From assembly GCA_022495005.1 (NCBI GenBank), contig JAGYXB010000437.1, positions 1,513,372 through 1,577,371 of the forward strand: a stretch of 64,000 bases of DNA, written 5' to 3'. Below the pieces are notes generated by a model. That model saw only the letters and a program-made list of their open reading frames with translations. It had not been told where the DNA came from and made no database searches. A program made the translations under genes and the position numbers. Source of the DNA: Rhyacophila brunnea (taxonomy: Eukaryota > Arthropoda > Insecta > Trichoptera > Rhyacophilidae). Numbering within the stretch: position 1 is the stretch's first letter; each line of letters starts with the position of its first letter. This document shows, piece by piece, positions 1 to 10,890 of the stretch.

Positions 1-414
1 TGTTACTTTGACTAAAATCACAAATTTCAACAACAAATAAATTACAAATAATACAGTTTAACATCTAATAAATTACAATTCACACATGTTAACGTATAAT
101 AAATTACCTACATTGTAAAAACCGCCGATTTCCACGTCCAAAGCAATATATTTACCAGCCGTTATCAAAGTTCTAAATTAAACCTGCAGGTACATACATA
201 ATTTTATCCTTTAGGGATACCACAATACAACCTTCGCCTACATATAATATGTATATTATGTAACCTGTTTTCTCTAGGGAACTATAACATTATTTGGACC
301 AGAGCTTTAAATTTAGTATATTGCATTATAAAAATCATAATAAATTTTACTAATGCCTGTCATCGTATCAGAATTTATTGATGAAGTAACCAAATAATTA
401 ATATAAATATAATA
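1..414. other. AT-rich intergenic sequence
   Basis: No coding, RNA or repeat signal was recognised in this stretch. Confidence 0.5.
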
Positions 415-594
415 CGGTTACATGTAAGTTGTATGTATGCAGTTCATCGTGGGACACTTATTCGTGCGCCGCAGTACGTGAAACATGAGTTCGTATAACA
501 TTTTATCAAATGACGAGTTCTTCGTTGAACATTTCACCGTGGAATACATTTGTACGAATCTTTCAAAATGCGGCGATAGTTTGCAAATAGTACT

Positions 595-970
595 GTAGGG
601 GTCGTCGATGTGAGGGCCAATGGTGTGGTGACGAGAAGAGATGAGAAGTCGTTGTCGTGATTATGAAGGGTGTGAGTTTATTTAAATTGCGTAAGTACAT
701 GTGTACAATTGTTACAATAATGCGAATCACAGCACAGAGCGATGTGCTTCGGTCGAAAACTTACAATCGAATAATTCTCTTTTTATCAATCATGACGTAC
801 TGATTATTATTTTATCAACTTATAATTATGTAATAATTAGGATATTATTTAACTAAGTGAGAACAGATATACAAAGATTATTGTCGCGGTCATTGATCTA
901 CAAAGTTAGCTATAACTTGATACCTACATTGAAATGCCTATTAATTCAATTTGTAATATGTAATAATGCC
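595..970. mobile_element. Insertion of unknown type inside B1
   Basis: A 376-bp segment absent from copies B2 and B3, flanked by ATAGTACT on both sides (587-594 and 971-978), which suggests an 8-bp target duplication. No terminal inverted repeats or coding sequence were seen. ATAGTACT could partly be original element sequence, so the boundary is tentative. Confidence 0.4.
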
Positions 971-996
971 ATAGTACTATTCCAATTAGATTAACC

Positions 997-1990
997 TAGG
1001 GGCGGGCAAACTTTTTGGATGGAGGGCCAAATTCAAGAATTCAAAATGAGTGGCGGGCCGCAAGTAAAATACCATTTTTAGATATACACTATTTATTATC
1101 ACGAAAAATAAACATTACAAAAAAAATAATGAGAAGAATGAAAGTGTTGTACATTTTTTCAAATTCAGATGTTAATTTTGTGGTTGATATTTTCAAAACT
1201 GCTTGTAAATGGGCATCGGAGATATTTGATCGTAAAGAATTTTTATTGAAGTTCATGATCAAAAATGTTTGTTCACATATATAGGTTGATCCAAAAACAA
1301 CGAACATTTTTCTTGCATAATCTTTAAGTTGTTCGAATTTGTCTGAATTAAGGGCATTGTAAAATTTGGATATATCTTCGCGACGATGCAATTCTCTTAA
1401 ATCAGTGTCACACTGCAGACCAATAATCTCAAGTTGTAGCTCTGTCAGTACACTATCAATATCTATTGAAAATGGATCGCGTACTGTTGCTAAACTTGTC
1501 TCAATTTTTCGGAAGTCACCAAATCTTTGTAAAAAATCGTCATTCAGAGCTTTAATAATTTTAACATATTCTTCAAATTTATATTCTGGTATATTCAGCA
1601 ACTTCAAAGTTGGAAAGTGGTCCACGTTCTTATTTGATATTTGTCGAAGGAAAAACTTGAGTTTTAATTGAAATCCATTCAAACTCTTCACCATATCGTG
1701 GGCATATATTTTTTTTCCTTGCAACGCAGAGTTAAAAGTATTTAAATGTGTCACGATGTTCAACATAGAAAATAGTGGTTACATAGTGTGAGACGAGTCG
1801 CAAGGAAGACGTACTGAGATAATACATTAGCGAAACAACAAATTCTTCAAATTTTAATCTATTGTCAATATTTTTTTAAAAAATATAAAAAAAGTTATTC
1901 GTAATCAGAAGTACAATTAATGATGGCGGGCCGCAAAAAAATACCCGGCAGGCCTCATGCGACCCGCGGGCCGCAGTTTGCCCTCCCCTA
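997..1990 (-). mobile_element. hAT deletion derivative (ZBED/GTF2IRD2-like transposase remnant)
   Basis: Terminal inverted repeats TAGGGGCGGGCAAACT (left) and AGTTTGCCCTCCCCTA (right) enclose 994 bp. They are flanked by a perfect 8-bp duplication GATTAACC (989-996 and 1991-1998), the hallmark of hAT insertion. The only coding remnant is minus-strand 1089-1766. The N-terminal zinc finger and the catalytic core are missing, so it is not autonomous. A related short copy lies at 53957-54375. Confidence 0.85.
1089..1766 (-). pseudogene. Truncated hAT transposase, C-terminal part
   Basis: A 225-codon open frame that starts inside the protein. It contains FQLKLKFFLRQISNKNVDHF, DPFSIDIDSVLTELQLEIIG and the hAT dimerisation-type segment YARKMFVVFGSTYICEQTFL followed by NKNSLRSNISDAHLQAVLKI. 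The 'FGSTY-x-CEQTF...N-x-LRS-x-ISD-x-HL' pattern is characteristic of the hAT C-terminus as found in GTF2IRD2/ZBED5-like proteins that are abundant in insects. The full-length family is usually around 600 residues, so about two thirds are gone. It is a relic of a DNA transposase, not a host transcription factor, despite the way homologues are often named. Confidence 0.85.
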
Positions 1991-2244
1991 GATTAACCTT
2001 AACCTAACCTAACTTAACCTAGTAAAGACATCTCCACATGTTGTAGCATACGTACAAATATACTCCACGATGAAATTTTCAACGAAGAACTCGTCATTTG
2101 ATTAAAAATGTTACACGAACTCATGTGTCACGTACTGGGGCGTAGTTACCCTTATCATCGCGCAGTAGGGTCTTAAGATATTAGTTTGACAGTAAGTGTA
2201 TTGAGTATTTGTTTTAGCTTGTGTTAATCATTCCTGTATTGGAT

Positions 2245-2635
2245 CGTATCCGGAAATTTGTACGCAAACAGTTCACCGCAGGACACTTATTCGTGCGCCG
2301 CAGTACGTGAAACATAAGTTCGTGTAACATTTAATCAAATGACGAGTTCTTCGTTGAACATTTATTTGTACGTATGCTACAACATGTGGCAAATTTTATG
2401 AGATGCCTTTACTAGGTTGGGCTAGGTTAGGTTAGTGTTATTCGAATTGGAACAGTACTATTTGCAAACTATCGCCACATTTTGTAAGATACGTACAAAT
2501 ATACTCCACGGTGAAATGTTCAACGAAGAACTCGTTATTTGATTAAATGTTACACGGACTCAACATGTTTCACGTACTGTGGCGCACGAATAAGTGTCCT
2601 GCGGTGAAATATTTACGTACAAATTTCCGGATACG
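2245..2635. mobile_element. Palindromic family B element, copy B2 (complete)
   Basis: A 391-bp near-palindrome. The ends are CGTATCCGGAAATTTGTACG and its reverse complement, followed inwards by matching arms of about 170-190 bp. The core at about 2411-2440 reads CTAGGTTGGGCTAGGTTAGG, i.e. degenerate TTAGG units. No ORF. No target duplication was recognised. Confidence 0.8.
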
Positions 2636-2636
2636 A

Positions 2637-2960
2637 TATAATACACGTTATTTTCAAGTGAGTAGCAGATAATCAAAACAAATGGAGAAACTGTGCTGTC
2701 ATTTTCATTACGAACTGAAATGTAATTAATAATTCAATTATACAATCATATTATATTTCGTGATGATTCCTTAAAACAATAGGAAACATTCTGCAAAGCA
2801 TGGAAAAGATGTATTTATAAGTTTTAGAAGACATTCTGACAATTTGAATGAATTCAATAATAATTATTAATTATTATAGAAACAAACAAAGCTTTTGCAT
2901 GAGTATACGGTGTGGTTGCTAATTTGCTACGCACTCTATAGAAGAACTTTAGGTAATATT
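2637..2960. other. AT-rich intergenic sequence
   Basis: Nothing recognised between family B copy B2 and the family F copy. Confidence 0.5.
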
Positions 2961-3465
2961 TTACCACGTTTTTCTTAGCTCGTATTCATATTTGTCCGAT
3001 GGTTGTTTATCCAGTACAAATCTTGCAATCAATTTTTAACTAATTTCCCGACTAGCTAGACATTTGAAACTTTTAGAATATATCAGCACACGATGCCATT
3101 GCATTATTTTAATACTTTTAGCCATCTTTAAGTAGAATTGAATTCATTTTCAGTTAATTCTGTTTTGTATGAAAAGTTATTTCGAAAGAAATCCGTAATC
3201 CAATCCACTATTATTGGTTGCAAAGGGGGTGGTCCTAGCAACCAAGTTATTAATATATACGTGCATTACTATGGAAATCAATATGACATTTCATATTCTA
3301 TATTTTGTTTGTTTGTTGCAAAATAGGAAAAAAATGATTTGTTGACAATTGCCTTATTTGTCCTAAATTATTAATACATATAATTGTCAAGTTTATATGA
3401 TTCAACAGAAAATTTAAAAACGTGGTATATAAAAAGTTCTTTTTATCTTTTAATTATTTCTGATA
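2960..3465 (+). repeat. Family F dispersed repeat, copy F1
   Basis: A non-coding repeat of about 500 bp. It runs from ACGTTTTTCTTAGCTCG through CCCGACTAGCTAGACATTTG, TTTCAGTTAATTCTG and ACTATGGAAATCAATATGAC to ATATAAAAAGTTCTTTTTATC. The ends carry short inverted repeats (consensus TACAACGTTTTTA and TAAAAACGTTGTA). About nine copies occur in the window. Confidence 0.8.
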
Positions 3466-3484
3466 TTTTCGTTTCTATATTTTT

Positions 3485-3680
3485 TTCGACCATGTCCGTT
3501 CCTAATAAAAGGTCATATGGACCTCCACAGAGTAGAGGTTTGTATTAAAAGATTTTTATTTTTACGAGAAATTGATGTCAGCCACTTGCTCAACCTATTA
3601 GGTCCATAGTCAGACGCATACACAAATTGAAAAACAATATGTGTTCTTGCCAGTCTCGGGATTCGAACCTGGGACGGTTA
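3485..3680 (-). repeat. tRNA-derived SINE S1, copy
   Basis: Inverted copy with a B-box-like GGTTCGAATCC (seen as GGATTCGAACC) at the right end. The body shares CTCCACAGAGTAGAGG and GACCATGTCCG with the other S1 copies. Confidence 0.7.
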
Positions 3681-3732
3681 TTATTAATATTATAATATAA
3701 GTATATACCTAATAGAATATATTATAATATAT

Positions 3733-4106
3733 TGCACACTGAGATGTATAGGGTAGGGTCATAACTGTAAAAAAATCCAAAAATGACTTATGTATGCCGT
3801 TTGATAGAAAAAATGCTTTTAATGCTATATGGCATTACTGCTACTTGGAAGCAGTGGTCTCCTACACAATTGTGTCCATCGTTATTCTATATTTAAAATT
3901 TTAATTTAGATCTATATAGAGGTATTATCTTACAAGAAGCCCTTTTGCCTAAAAAATATTTCATCATTGGTACAATATTTATTGTGCTAGACCGCCGTAA
4001 TTTTTAGCAATCTACTGCAATTAATTAAATTGTAGTTACTTATTTAACATTCAAACTTTCAAGATCATGTTATTTGCAGTTATGACCCTATAGATCTCAG
4101 TGTGCG
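3733..4106. mobile_element. MITE with GCAC-type ends and ATAT duplication
   Basis: A 374-bp element. The left end is TGCACACTGAGATGTATAGG. The right end is the complement of CGCACACTGAGATCTATAGG, with the match continuing over GTCATAACTG. It is flanked by ATAT (3729-3732, 4107-4110). The end pattern is shared with the MITE at 22986-23240. Confidence 0.8.
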
Positions 4107-4110
4107 ATAT

Positions 4111-4682
4111 AGGTCGTTTAGTGCCCGTTGAGTACTGCTGTATCACTATATTAATTATTGTCCAACGGTTAACTACCTGACTCTCCGAGCGACATGTCCA
4201 GCCAAATGCCGTTTTGTTAGATTAGCGACATGCTAAATTACCCTTAAGTACCGACTATATACATAATTTTATCACCTCAGAAAAATAAATACTTATTTTA
4301 AAAAAAGTGTACCAACCGCGATTTAAACCTGCGTCCATCAGATTCCGGCCAATGTACTTTACTAATTTAACAACTGGTAGAATACTAAAAAAAATTACAA
4401 TCCATTTTCGGGGTATTATCTAAAATTCCGTTTAATATAAGCGACCATTTTTGTAATTTAACATTCAGCGCTCGAAATTTAATATTTTACGAACCGGAGC
4501 GCTCGACAACTTTACAAAAATATAAACTAATCTAATTGCATGTGTATTTTATGCAAATAAGTGTTTTATATTTTTACATTATATGGGAAATCTAGCTCAG
4601 TCGGTCAAATTAATATGCCCACGAGACGGACCGATAATTTTCGGACGGCGCTCCGCTGCGCTCCGGTCCATGTCAAGCCCTG
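4111..4682. repeat. Intergenic stretch with one copy of family L
   Basis: The region 4430-4680 (ACGAACCGGAGCGCTCGAC, AAATCTAGCTCAGTCGGTC, CGCTCCGGTCCATG) is shared with 32480-33030. A tRNA-like ATTTAAACCTGCGTCC (minus strand) lies at about 4318. The remainder is unrecognised. Confidence 0.5.
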
Positions 4683-5052
4683 TTAAGGTGATACACCAGT
4701 GAAACGGCAAATAATTTTCAACTATAGGCGCGACGAAATTATAGGTGCGACGAGAACTTCAAGCTGAAAACACGTCACTTTGTTTCGTGGTGGCGACGGG
4801 CGTATTAATTCTTAAATCGTGTAAAGATGACTAAAAAACTTTACCTTTGTACTTAAAAAGAAAACATGTCAATGAATATACTGTTATTATTACGAATATA
4901 ATAATAAACATAACATAAAAAGGACGCATGTTGAATTTTAATGACAAATTATGTTTCGTTCGCCTCGCGTCATTTGCACCAGCGACCCGCAATCCGCGCA
5001 TCGCCTAGTCACGATCTTTTTAGACCATGCCTCAGCTGAGGTATGTCCTTAA
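4683..5052 (+). mobile_element. TTAAGG-type MITE, copy 1
   Basis: A 370-bp non-coding element from TTAAGGTGATACACC to GGTATGTCCTTAA. Its imperfect terminal inverted repeats start at TTAA. A CCTCAGCTGAGG palindrome lies near the right end. The copy at 47704-48085 aligns along its whole length. The TTAA ends could be a piggyBac-like target site, but the terminal sequence does not settle the superfamily. Confidence 0.75.
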
Positions 5053-6660
5053 AATTAATATGTACGTTACTTGATTCGTAGATGACATAAAGATCTCTCT
5101 AAATGTTAGTTTTAACATAATATATGCACATGATATTGCATATTTTATTTAACACATATTTTTTTAAATAATAATAATATGTACGTTTTTGAGGTGTTTC
5201 AATTTCAGTAACGAATGATATTTTCTGTGTATCATCCATGAGATCAAGCCGTAGGAGCTATGCACTCTCGGCCGATATTTCGAAAGCAATATAACGGCCA
5301 AATTACGCTGACAGATATCATGATTATCATCAGCTGCAACGATCGTCTCTCCGATCATAAAATCATTATGATCGTTTACTGGAGTCATGATCATAACATA
5401 ATATTCGGTAATCATCGACCATACTGTCATCGATTTTTGATTTGGCTATACGCAAAAACAGGATTCATTAAAGTTTGGTCAGGATTCTAGTTCTAGGGAA
5501 CGATCCAAAATGCCAATTTAGCATTTTTATTGTCAGATCTAGCTTTTTTTATAGATATCTAGCTTGCAAAAAAACGTATCTGGCTTTTGGCATTTTTACT
5601 AACGTTTTTTGATGCCTCTAACAGCTATAAGTGTGTTGAAAAAAATACTAGACATTAACCTTATTTATTTTCATGCACATCAAATTTATGACTATCAAAT
5701 ACTTAATGCAGGTCGGTACATATTTTAGTGAGAAATAAAACAAATTCATGCATTATTTAATGTTTTTGTATTATTATTCCGAATCTTTGCGAATATAAAA
5801 TTAATCTAAAATGTGTGTTCTTTAATTCTTTATGCATATAGTCTTCAAATCTGACACGAAACTTGAACTCCGTTGACACAATATAAGTATTTGTTATCAA
5901 TTTTGAAATATATTTCTGTTAAAATGTGTGATTTTTACAAGTATCGACATTTTTTAGATTTTTCCACTTTTTAGATAAGTTCTTGATAGAATAATTTAAT
6001 TTATTTGTAATTTTATTTTTATAACATCTAGCGTTTTTTTCCTGACAAATAATAACTGAAAACGACAGTTGGCAACACTGCCTACGGACGGTATGAAGAG
6101 CGATCGAGGCAGACGATTGTCTTGATAGTCTGCCAGGGAATTCTTAATGGTTTGTACAAATTTTAAGTTTTCGTGATACGGTTGCACGAGTACATCCTAG
6201 AATTCTTTTTAATTAAGTCTTATCAGATACTACGTATAACGTATCATAGAATGAAAATAATTAATCATATAAATAGAAGTAATATTTAATAATATATTTT
6301 TTATTGTAATTTCGTAATGTCTTCTGACTGGGAAACATTGAATATCCCTCGAATCATGGTATTAGAAATACCACCCAGCGGCAACGTCCCCAAACAAGTA
6401 ATCTGAAGGGAGCAATGTGGCCTAAAAGCCACCCCTTTCCAATCACAAAATCACCCCCCAGGTGATACTATTGAATTCCTATCAGACGGATAAACGCGCA
6501 CTATAACAGAGTATGTGTAAAATATTATATGTACGTGAAAGTATTTCTTTACTACAGGAGTTCTAATAACAGAGCATTTATAAATGTCACTTAGGACCTA
6601 ATGCATAGTAATATTTATTTTAATAAGTGAGATTGTGCATTAGTCAGCCAATTTTTGGAT
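5053..6660. other. Intergenic, nothing recognised
   Basis: AT-rich sequence. Short open frames here (5164-5490, 5996-6187) overlap each other on both strands and show no protein-like signature. Confidence 0.5.
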
Positions 6661-6674
6661 AAATAATAAATAAA

Positions 6675-6860
6675 CATACCTACATAATTTTTAAAAAACG
6701 CTTCGGAGAAAATATATTAAAACCAATAGAACAAATCTTTTAAAAAAAAAGTAATACCCCAAATCGAACCTGCTTCTCTCGGGGTGCAGATACAGTGCCG
6801 ATATTCGCAATTTTATTATGCTCGGCGTGTCGGTAGTATTTAAGTCTAAAAACGAAGGTG
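6675..6860 (-). repeat. SINE S2, diverged fragment
   Basis: Minus-strand tail GGAGAAAATATATTAAAACC followed by the tRNA-like AATCGAACCTGCTTCTCTCG. Confidence 0.55.
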
Positions 6861-6934
6861 GATTATGGAATATTAAATTTAAATTTTCCAATAAATTATT
6901 ATCTATTGCAAAATTGAGAAACTAAAATTTAATT

Positions 6935-7290
6935 ACTATTTTTTTTATTCAAACTTATAATTCACAAGGTTTAAGAACATAACATTCTAATTATTGAACA
7001 TACGTAATTTTGAAAACACCTCTGAGAAAATATATTAAAAACAATAGAAAAAAATCTTTTTAAAAAAAGTAAGACACCCAGCAGGAATCGAACCTGCATC
7101 TCTCGAGTTTCACGCCTACGCACATATACCACTATGCTAAAGGTACCATACTTAATTACGACAAACTTTAACTAATGGCTCTTATAATACTCTCTTAAGC
7201 GTTTTCTAAATTGAGTTACTATTGGCTATCGGCTTTTGTATTTGTATTTTAAAAATAAAAAAGTAATTAATTAAAAATAATAAATAAGAT
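6935..7290 (-). repeat. tRNA-derived SINE S2, copy
   Basis: Minus strand: the A-box region CTTTAGCATAGTGGTATATG and B-box GCAGGTTCGATTCCTGC resemble a tRNA (Asp/Glu-like), followed by the tail TATATTTTCTCAGAGGTG and TTAGAATGTT. The tRNA fold is incomplete and the sequence is repeated in the window, so it is a SINE and not a tRNA gene. Confidence 0.7.
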
Positions 7291-8054
7291 CTAACGCGAA
7301 ACGACAAACAGGTGGTGCCCTTGGCGACGAAATTGTGTAAATAATTACGTTTTATACTCAGAATTAAATTAAATGAAATTGTATTAAGTATCGATTATCC
7401 TCCTAAACATGCATGCAATTCGCAAACCTTGTATATTATGTAGATTTCACAGATCAATATGGCGCGATTTTTTTACTAATATTGATGAACATAGAAACCG
7501 TGTTGCTGCTTTTATACTAATAAATACTAGAAATACTCTATCTGCACGGCGTGCATTTATTCAAATAACCATTGATACACCAACTTTAATATTATTGAAA
7601 GTTTATAATAACTACCATTAATTTACAATTCGTCAGCTGAATGCAGAATTATTTTAACTCACATTTTAAATATTTCGGAAGGGAGTTCTTTGTAACAACC
7701 TATTTAAGTTATTTATTATTTGTATAGATAGATGTATGCATCATATTTTATTGATGAAAATAATTATGATAAATGTGTCTTTATAAAAAATTAATAATAA
7801 CACTTTAAAAATGTCGGGTGCAAGCGGTTATATTACTTCTAAGTTATTGAATAAAATAAATAGTTTAATACATATTATATTCATATTCACAAAAAATATC
7901 TAACGTGTTGTTCTAGCCATTTTAGCAGATTTTGTTAGTGACAATATTCGTTTTAGGTTCAAAATGTGCTACGGCATGGGAACATCAGTCTGCGTTACAA
8001 TGTGGGCATCAATTAATTCCTTTATTACCCGTCAGATGTCGTATTTTTGTCTAA
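7291..8054. other. Intergenic, nothing firmly recognised
   Basis: A 70-codon frame at 7409-7621 (+) has no recognisable motif. Confidence 0.45.
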
Positions 8055-8180
8055 AAAAGATTTTTTCTTTTGGGTATGCATAAGATGTTTTCAAATTATA
8101 TTATACTTAATAAATAGAATGTTACATTCTCAAATCTAGTGTCTTATTTGTTGAATAAAAGATATTGTTTATTATACGAG
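8055..8180 (+). repeat. SINE S2 tail fragment
   Basis: AAAGATTTTTTCTTTTGGG to TAGAATGTTACATTCTCAAA and GTTGAATAAAAG, the 3' tail of S2 without its tRNA-like head. Confidence 0.5.
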
Positions 8181-8318
8181 AAAAAACTTTATTAAATTTG
8201 TTGTAAATTTGAATTTACCATTGGTAGATGCATAGTACCTAAATATACCGAAAGACGAAACCTATATCGCAAAAAAAGATTCAAATTGAATATTACAAAT
8301 CTTAAATCAATTATAGAG

Positions 8319-8672
8319 TAACACAACGCGGTATGGAGAGGTGCATGCTGGGCATAACGCGAAAGGACAAAAAGAGTAATGAGTGGATAAGGAAGCAGAC
8401 AAGGGTTTGCGATGTGATAGAGTTCATTAAAAGCCTCAAATGGAGATGGGCTGGACACATTGCTAGAAGAAGAGACAATTGTTGGACGAATTTAGTCATC
8501 CAGTGGTATCCAAGAGGTACAAAACGTCCTCAAGGTAGACATAGAGGCCACTGGATCGATGAAATGATAAAGTTCTGCGGAAGTACGTGGCAACGCAACG
8601 CACATGACCGATAGAAGTGGAAGCAGCTTGAAGTGGCCTTCATCCAGCAGTGGATAGATTCAGGCTGATTTT
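8319..8672 (+). pseudogene. LINE tail, family Y (C-terminal ORF remnant)
   Basis: Open remnant MERCMLGITRKDKKSNEWIR, then SLKWRWAGHIARRRDNCWTN, QWYPRGTKRPQGRHRGHWID and a final FIQQWID after a stop. This 'KWRWAGHIAR...RGRP-x-WID' block is the C-terminus of an abundant insect non-LTR element. 5' truncated, with stops. Other copies lie at 17930, 19497, 22637, 28597, 30118 and 52165. The clade is not assigned. Confidence 0.75.
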
Positions 8673-9439
8673 TTTTTGCATACGCTCCAACTGCTTAACG
8701 ATATCTGTAAAAATGTTTATTTTAGGTAGGTTTTCGAATTAAAATCAAATATCCATACAATTAAGTCAATAGCCAGTACCTAGTGGGTTAGTTTATTGAT
8801 TTTTTTATTCGGAATCAAGCCCCTTTCGAACATTCCACTAGAACCGAAATAGGAACCGAACCTTTAAAAAAATGCTGGTTTCAACAGCTCTGATTACATA
8901 AGAGATAGATACCTACAGATTATTTCTTTCAAGGGAAACGAGGGAAACGTAAACAAGGGAAGTAAATAGAGACTACCACATGTGGCTTGTGCAGAATTAC
9001 ACAAACATTAATGGGAACCCTGATTAATGGCGCGCTTCGACTGTGACGGCTGCTGACAATTAAATGCGCCGCTCATCACTTTATGGCCTCCATTTTGTGT
9101 TTGTGGTGGGAAAACTGAAGCGTAGTCTGTAACTCTTCGGCGGTTTTGCATTTGTGACACCTTATAATATTTAACGTCAAATTTGAACATCTACACAAAG
9201 CTCTGAAAATCTTTTTAATAAGATACGAGTTAGATTCGCCATACGGTCGTGGACTGGAAATTTTGAGAATAACTACTAATTATTTTTTTTTAAATATCTT
9301 ATTTTTTCCCGTGAAAATTATAACAAATCTCTTGGAAACATATGAAGTATCGGCAAAAACAGGCTCATCGCATGTTTTTCAATTTTGAGATTTAAATGCC
9401 GAGTTGTTCAACAGAGGAAATGCTCAAGAAAAAAATAAA

Positions 9440-9592
9440 TAGGAGTGTTCGTTGTCAGTGTGTGTTTGCCTTTGACGAGTATACACAGCGTCTGAAGATG
9501 CCGAAAGGCAAAACCCGGGTCGCAAAAAACGACTCAAATGGAATAGTACAAGGCTTAAATCCATTAGAACTTAATTATACATTGTCAAAAGT
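9440..9592 (+). repeat. Family J repeat with hammerhead-like core, copy J1
   Basis: Repeat shared with 10745-10890 (-) and 11175-11300 (+). The core 9492-9521 reads CTGAAGA, TGCC-GAAA-GGC, AAAAC, CCGGGTC. This fits a hammerhead layout (CUGANGA, stem II, GAAA, short stem III, UH) except that the G before AAA is A here. A small frame over it has no coding sign. Confidence 0.5.
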
Positions 9593-9711
9593 ATAACTAC
9601 AGTTTTTCGCTATTCCTGTAAAAAAAGACGTCAAGGTACCTACCTTTGGACCACTTTGATACTGGGCGCCTCATATTACACACATAAGTACATAAATTTA
9701 TCATTATTATA

Positions 9712-9915
9712 TTAAACCATGTCCGATCCTAATAAGGTCATATTATGGGACTCCACAGAGTAGAGGCTTGTATTAACAGATTTTTGTTTTCATGAGAAAT
9801 GGATGTTAACCACTTTCTCAACCGATCCATACTTTGTCTCCAAATACAAATTCAAAAACCATATAATGTGTATTTGTCAGATTCAGGATTCGAACCTGGG
9901 ATTTGAACCATCGTC
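9712..9915 (-). repeat. tRNA-derived SINE S1, copy
   Basis: Inverted copy: CCATGTCCGATCCTAATAAG, CTCCACAGAGTAGAGG, and GGATTCGAACCTGGG (B box on the minus strand). Confidence 0.7.
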
Positions 9916-10744
9916 GCGTTAATAAATTTAGATTACTAAAAAGCATGAAAACAATATCCACATAAACTCATACTCACGGACATAGAATATATTAACATCC
10001 AAAGCGACTTAGTTAAAAATAGTTAATGCCCTCCCAATTGGCATAACTAATGGTAGGTTAGTTCTGCACATTTTGAGAATAAACAACTGATGTTCCCCGT
10101 TTCCAAGATAGTTATCAGGGACACGCAGATACCAAAAATGGTAGAGTTAAAATAATTTACATCATAAGTTAGAGTTTATAGTAAAGTTAAACAAACAATT
10201 TATTGAAACACACTATGATTATTAAATAACAAGTCATTTTTCCCCAACCTACATCTCATCTGTCAGAATTTATTATCATTATAAAAGAAGAATATATTCT
10301 GGACAACTTAAACCGATACATGTTCAGTGTCTGTCTTGAGCTATTTTTAAAATATGTAATATTGTCTTCTTTTATAATCGATATGTTATAAATCATTCCA
10401 CGTATTTTGCGAATTCGAATAATATTATAAAACATTTCTAAAACTAAAAAGATATTAGAAAAAGTTAGACAAGTCAACTTCAAAGTTGGATTGACAAATA
10501 GAAAACTTTCTACAATAACATTCGTAAAAAAAATATAAAAGAAGTTTGAGATAACCTAACAACTTTGATAAGAAAACAAAAATGAGACAATTCTTGTGGT
10601 ATATAAAGACATGCAAATAATAAATCACGAGCTTTACAAAGCTCCCGACTATTTAGAAAAAGCTCTTCTGGCAATCTATATTGTAAGGAAGCTAATGAAA
10701 AAAAAAATGATTACATAGTTTACGAAGAATTTGATGGAATTTAA
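9916..10744. repeat. Intergenic with a Jockey/CR1-like LINE trace
   Basis: About 9985-10150 (-) is a diverged copy of the C-terminal coding end of the LINE family at 57476-58072 (CTCCCAATTGGCATAAC, AGAATAAACAACTGATG, GATAGTTATCAGGGAC). The rest is AT-rich and unrecognised. Confidence 0.55.
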
Positions 10745-10890
10745 ATTTAAATTATAATGGATTTAAGTTTTGTTCTATTCCATTTGAGTCGTTTTTGCGA
10801 CCCGAGTTTCGCCTTTCGGCATCTTCAGGCGCTGTGTATACTCACCAAAATGCAAACACACACTGATAACTATTATAGAGATATCTCATT
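10745..10890 (-). ncRNA. Family J repeat with intact hammerhead-like core, copy J2
   Basis: On the minus strand, 10828 down to 10799 reads CTGAAGA (CUGANGA box), TGCC-GAAA-GGC (stem II with tetraloop), GAAA, CTCGGGT (stem III as ACTC/GGGT with no loop) and C as cleavage-site base. Flanking GAGT and ACTC could extend stem I across an internal loop. All core residues are present, but the inner stem I is only about two base pairs. Penelope-like retroelements carry comparable short-stem-III hammerheads. Activity is inferred, not shown. Confidence 0.45.

Larger units (their letters stand above)
415..2142 (+). mobile_element. Palindromic family B element, copy B1 (interrupted, right end lost)
   Basis: The left arm runs 415-594 (CAGTTCATCGTGGGACAC...GTTTGCAAATAGTACT). 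The core with CCTAACCTAACCTAAC follows around 1991-2020. The right arm, inverted relative to the left, runs from about 2021 to 2142, where it is truncated. Two insertions split it: 595-970 and a hAT element at 997-1990. The intact copies B2 and B3 give the uninterrupted arrangement. Confidence 0.75.

Noticed and set aside
5030..5041. CCTCAGCTGAGG palindrome as a protein binding site
   Set aside because: It lies at the end of a MITE and is altered in the other copies, so it is more simply part of the terminal repeat.
7068..7145. tRNA gene candidate (minus strand) with good B box
   Set aside because: The sequence is one of several copies followed by the same non-tRNA tail, and the acceptor stem does not close. 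It is a SINE head.
7409..7621. 70-codon plus-strand frame
   Set aside because: No motif, no splice context, no repeat in the window.
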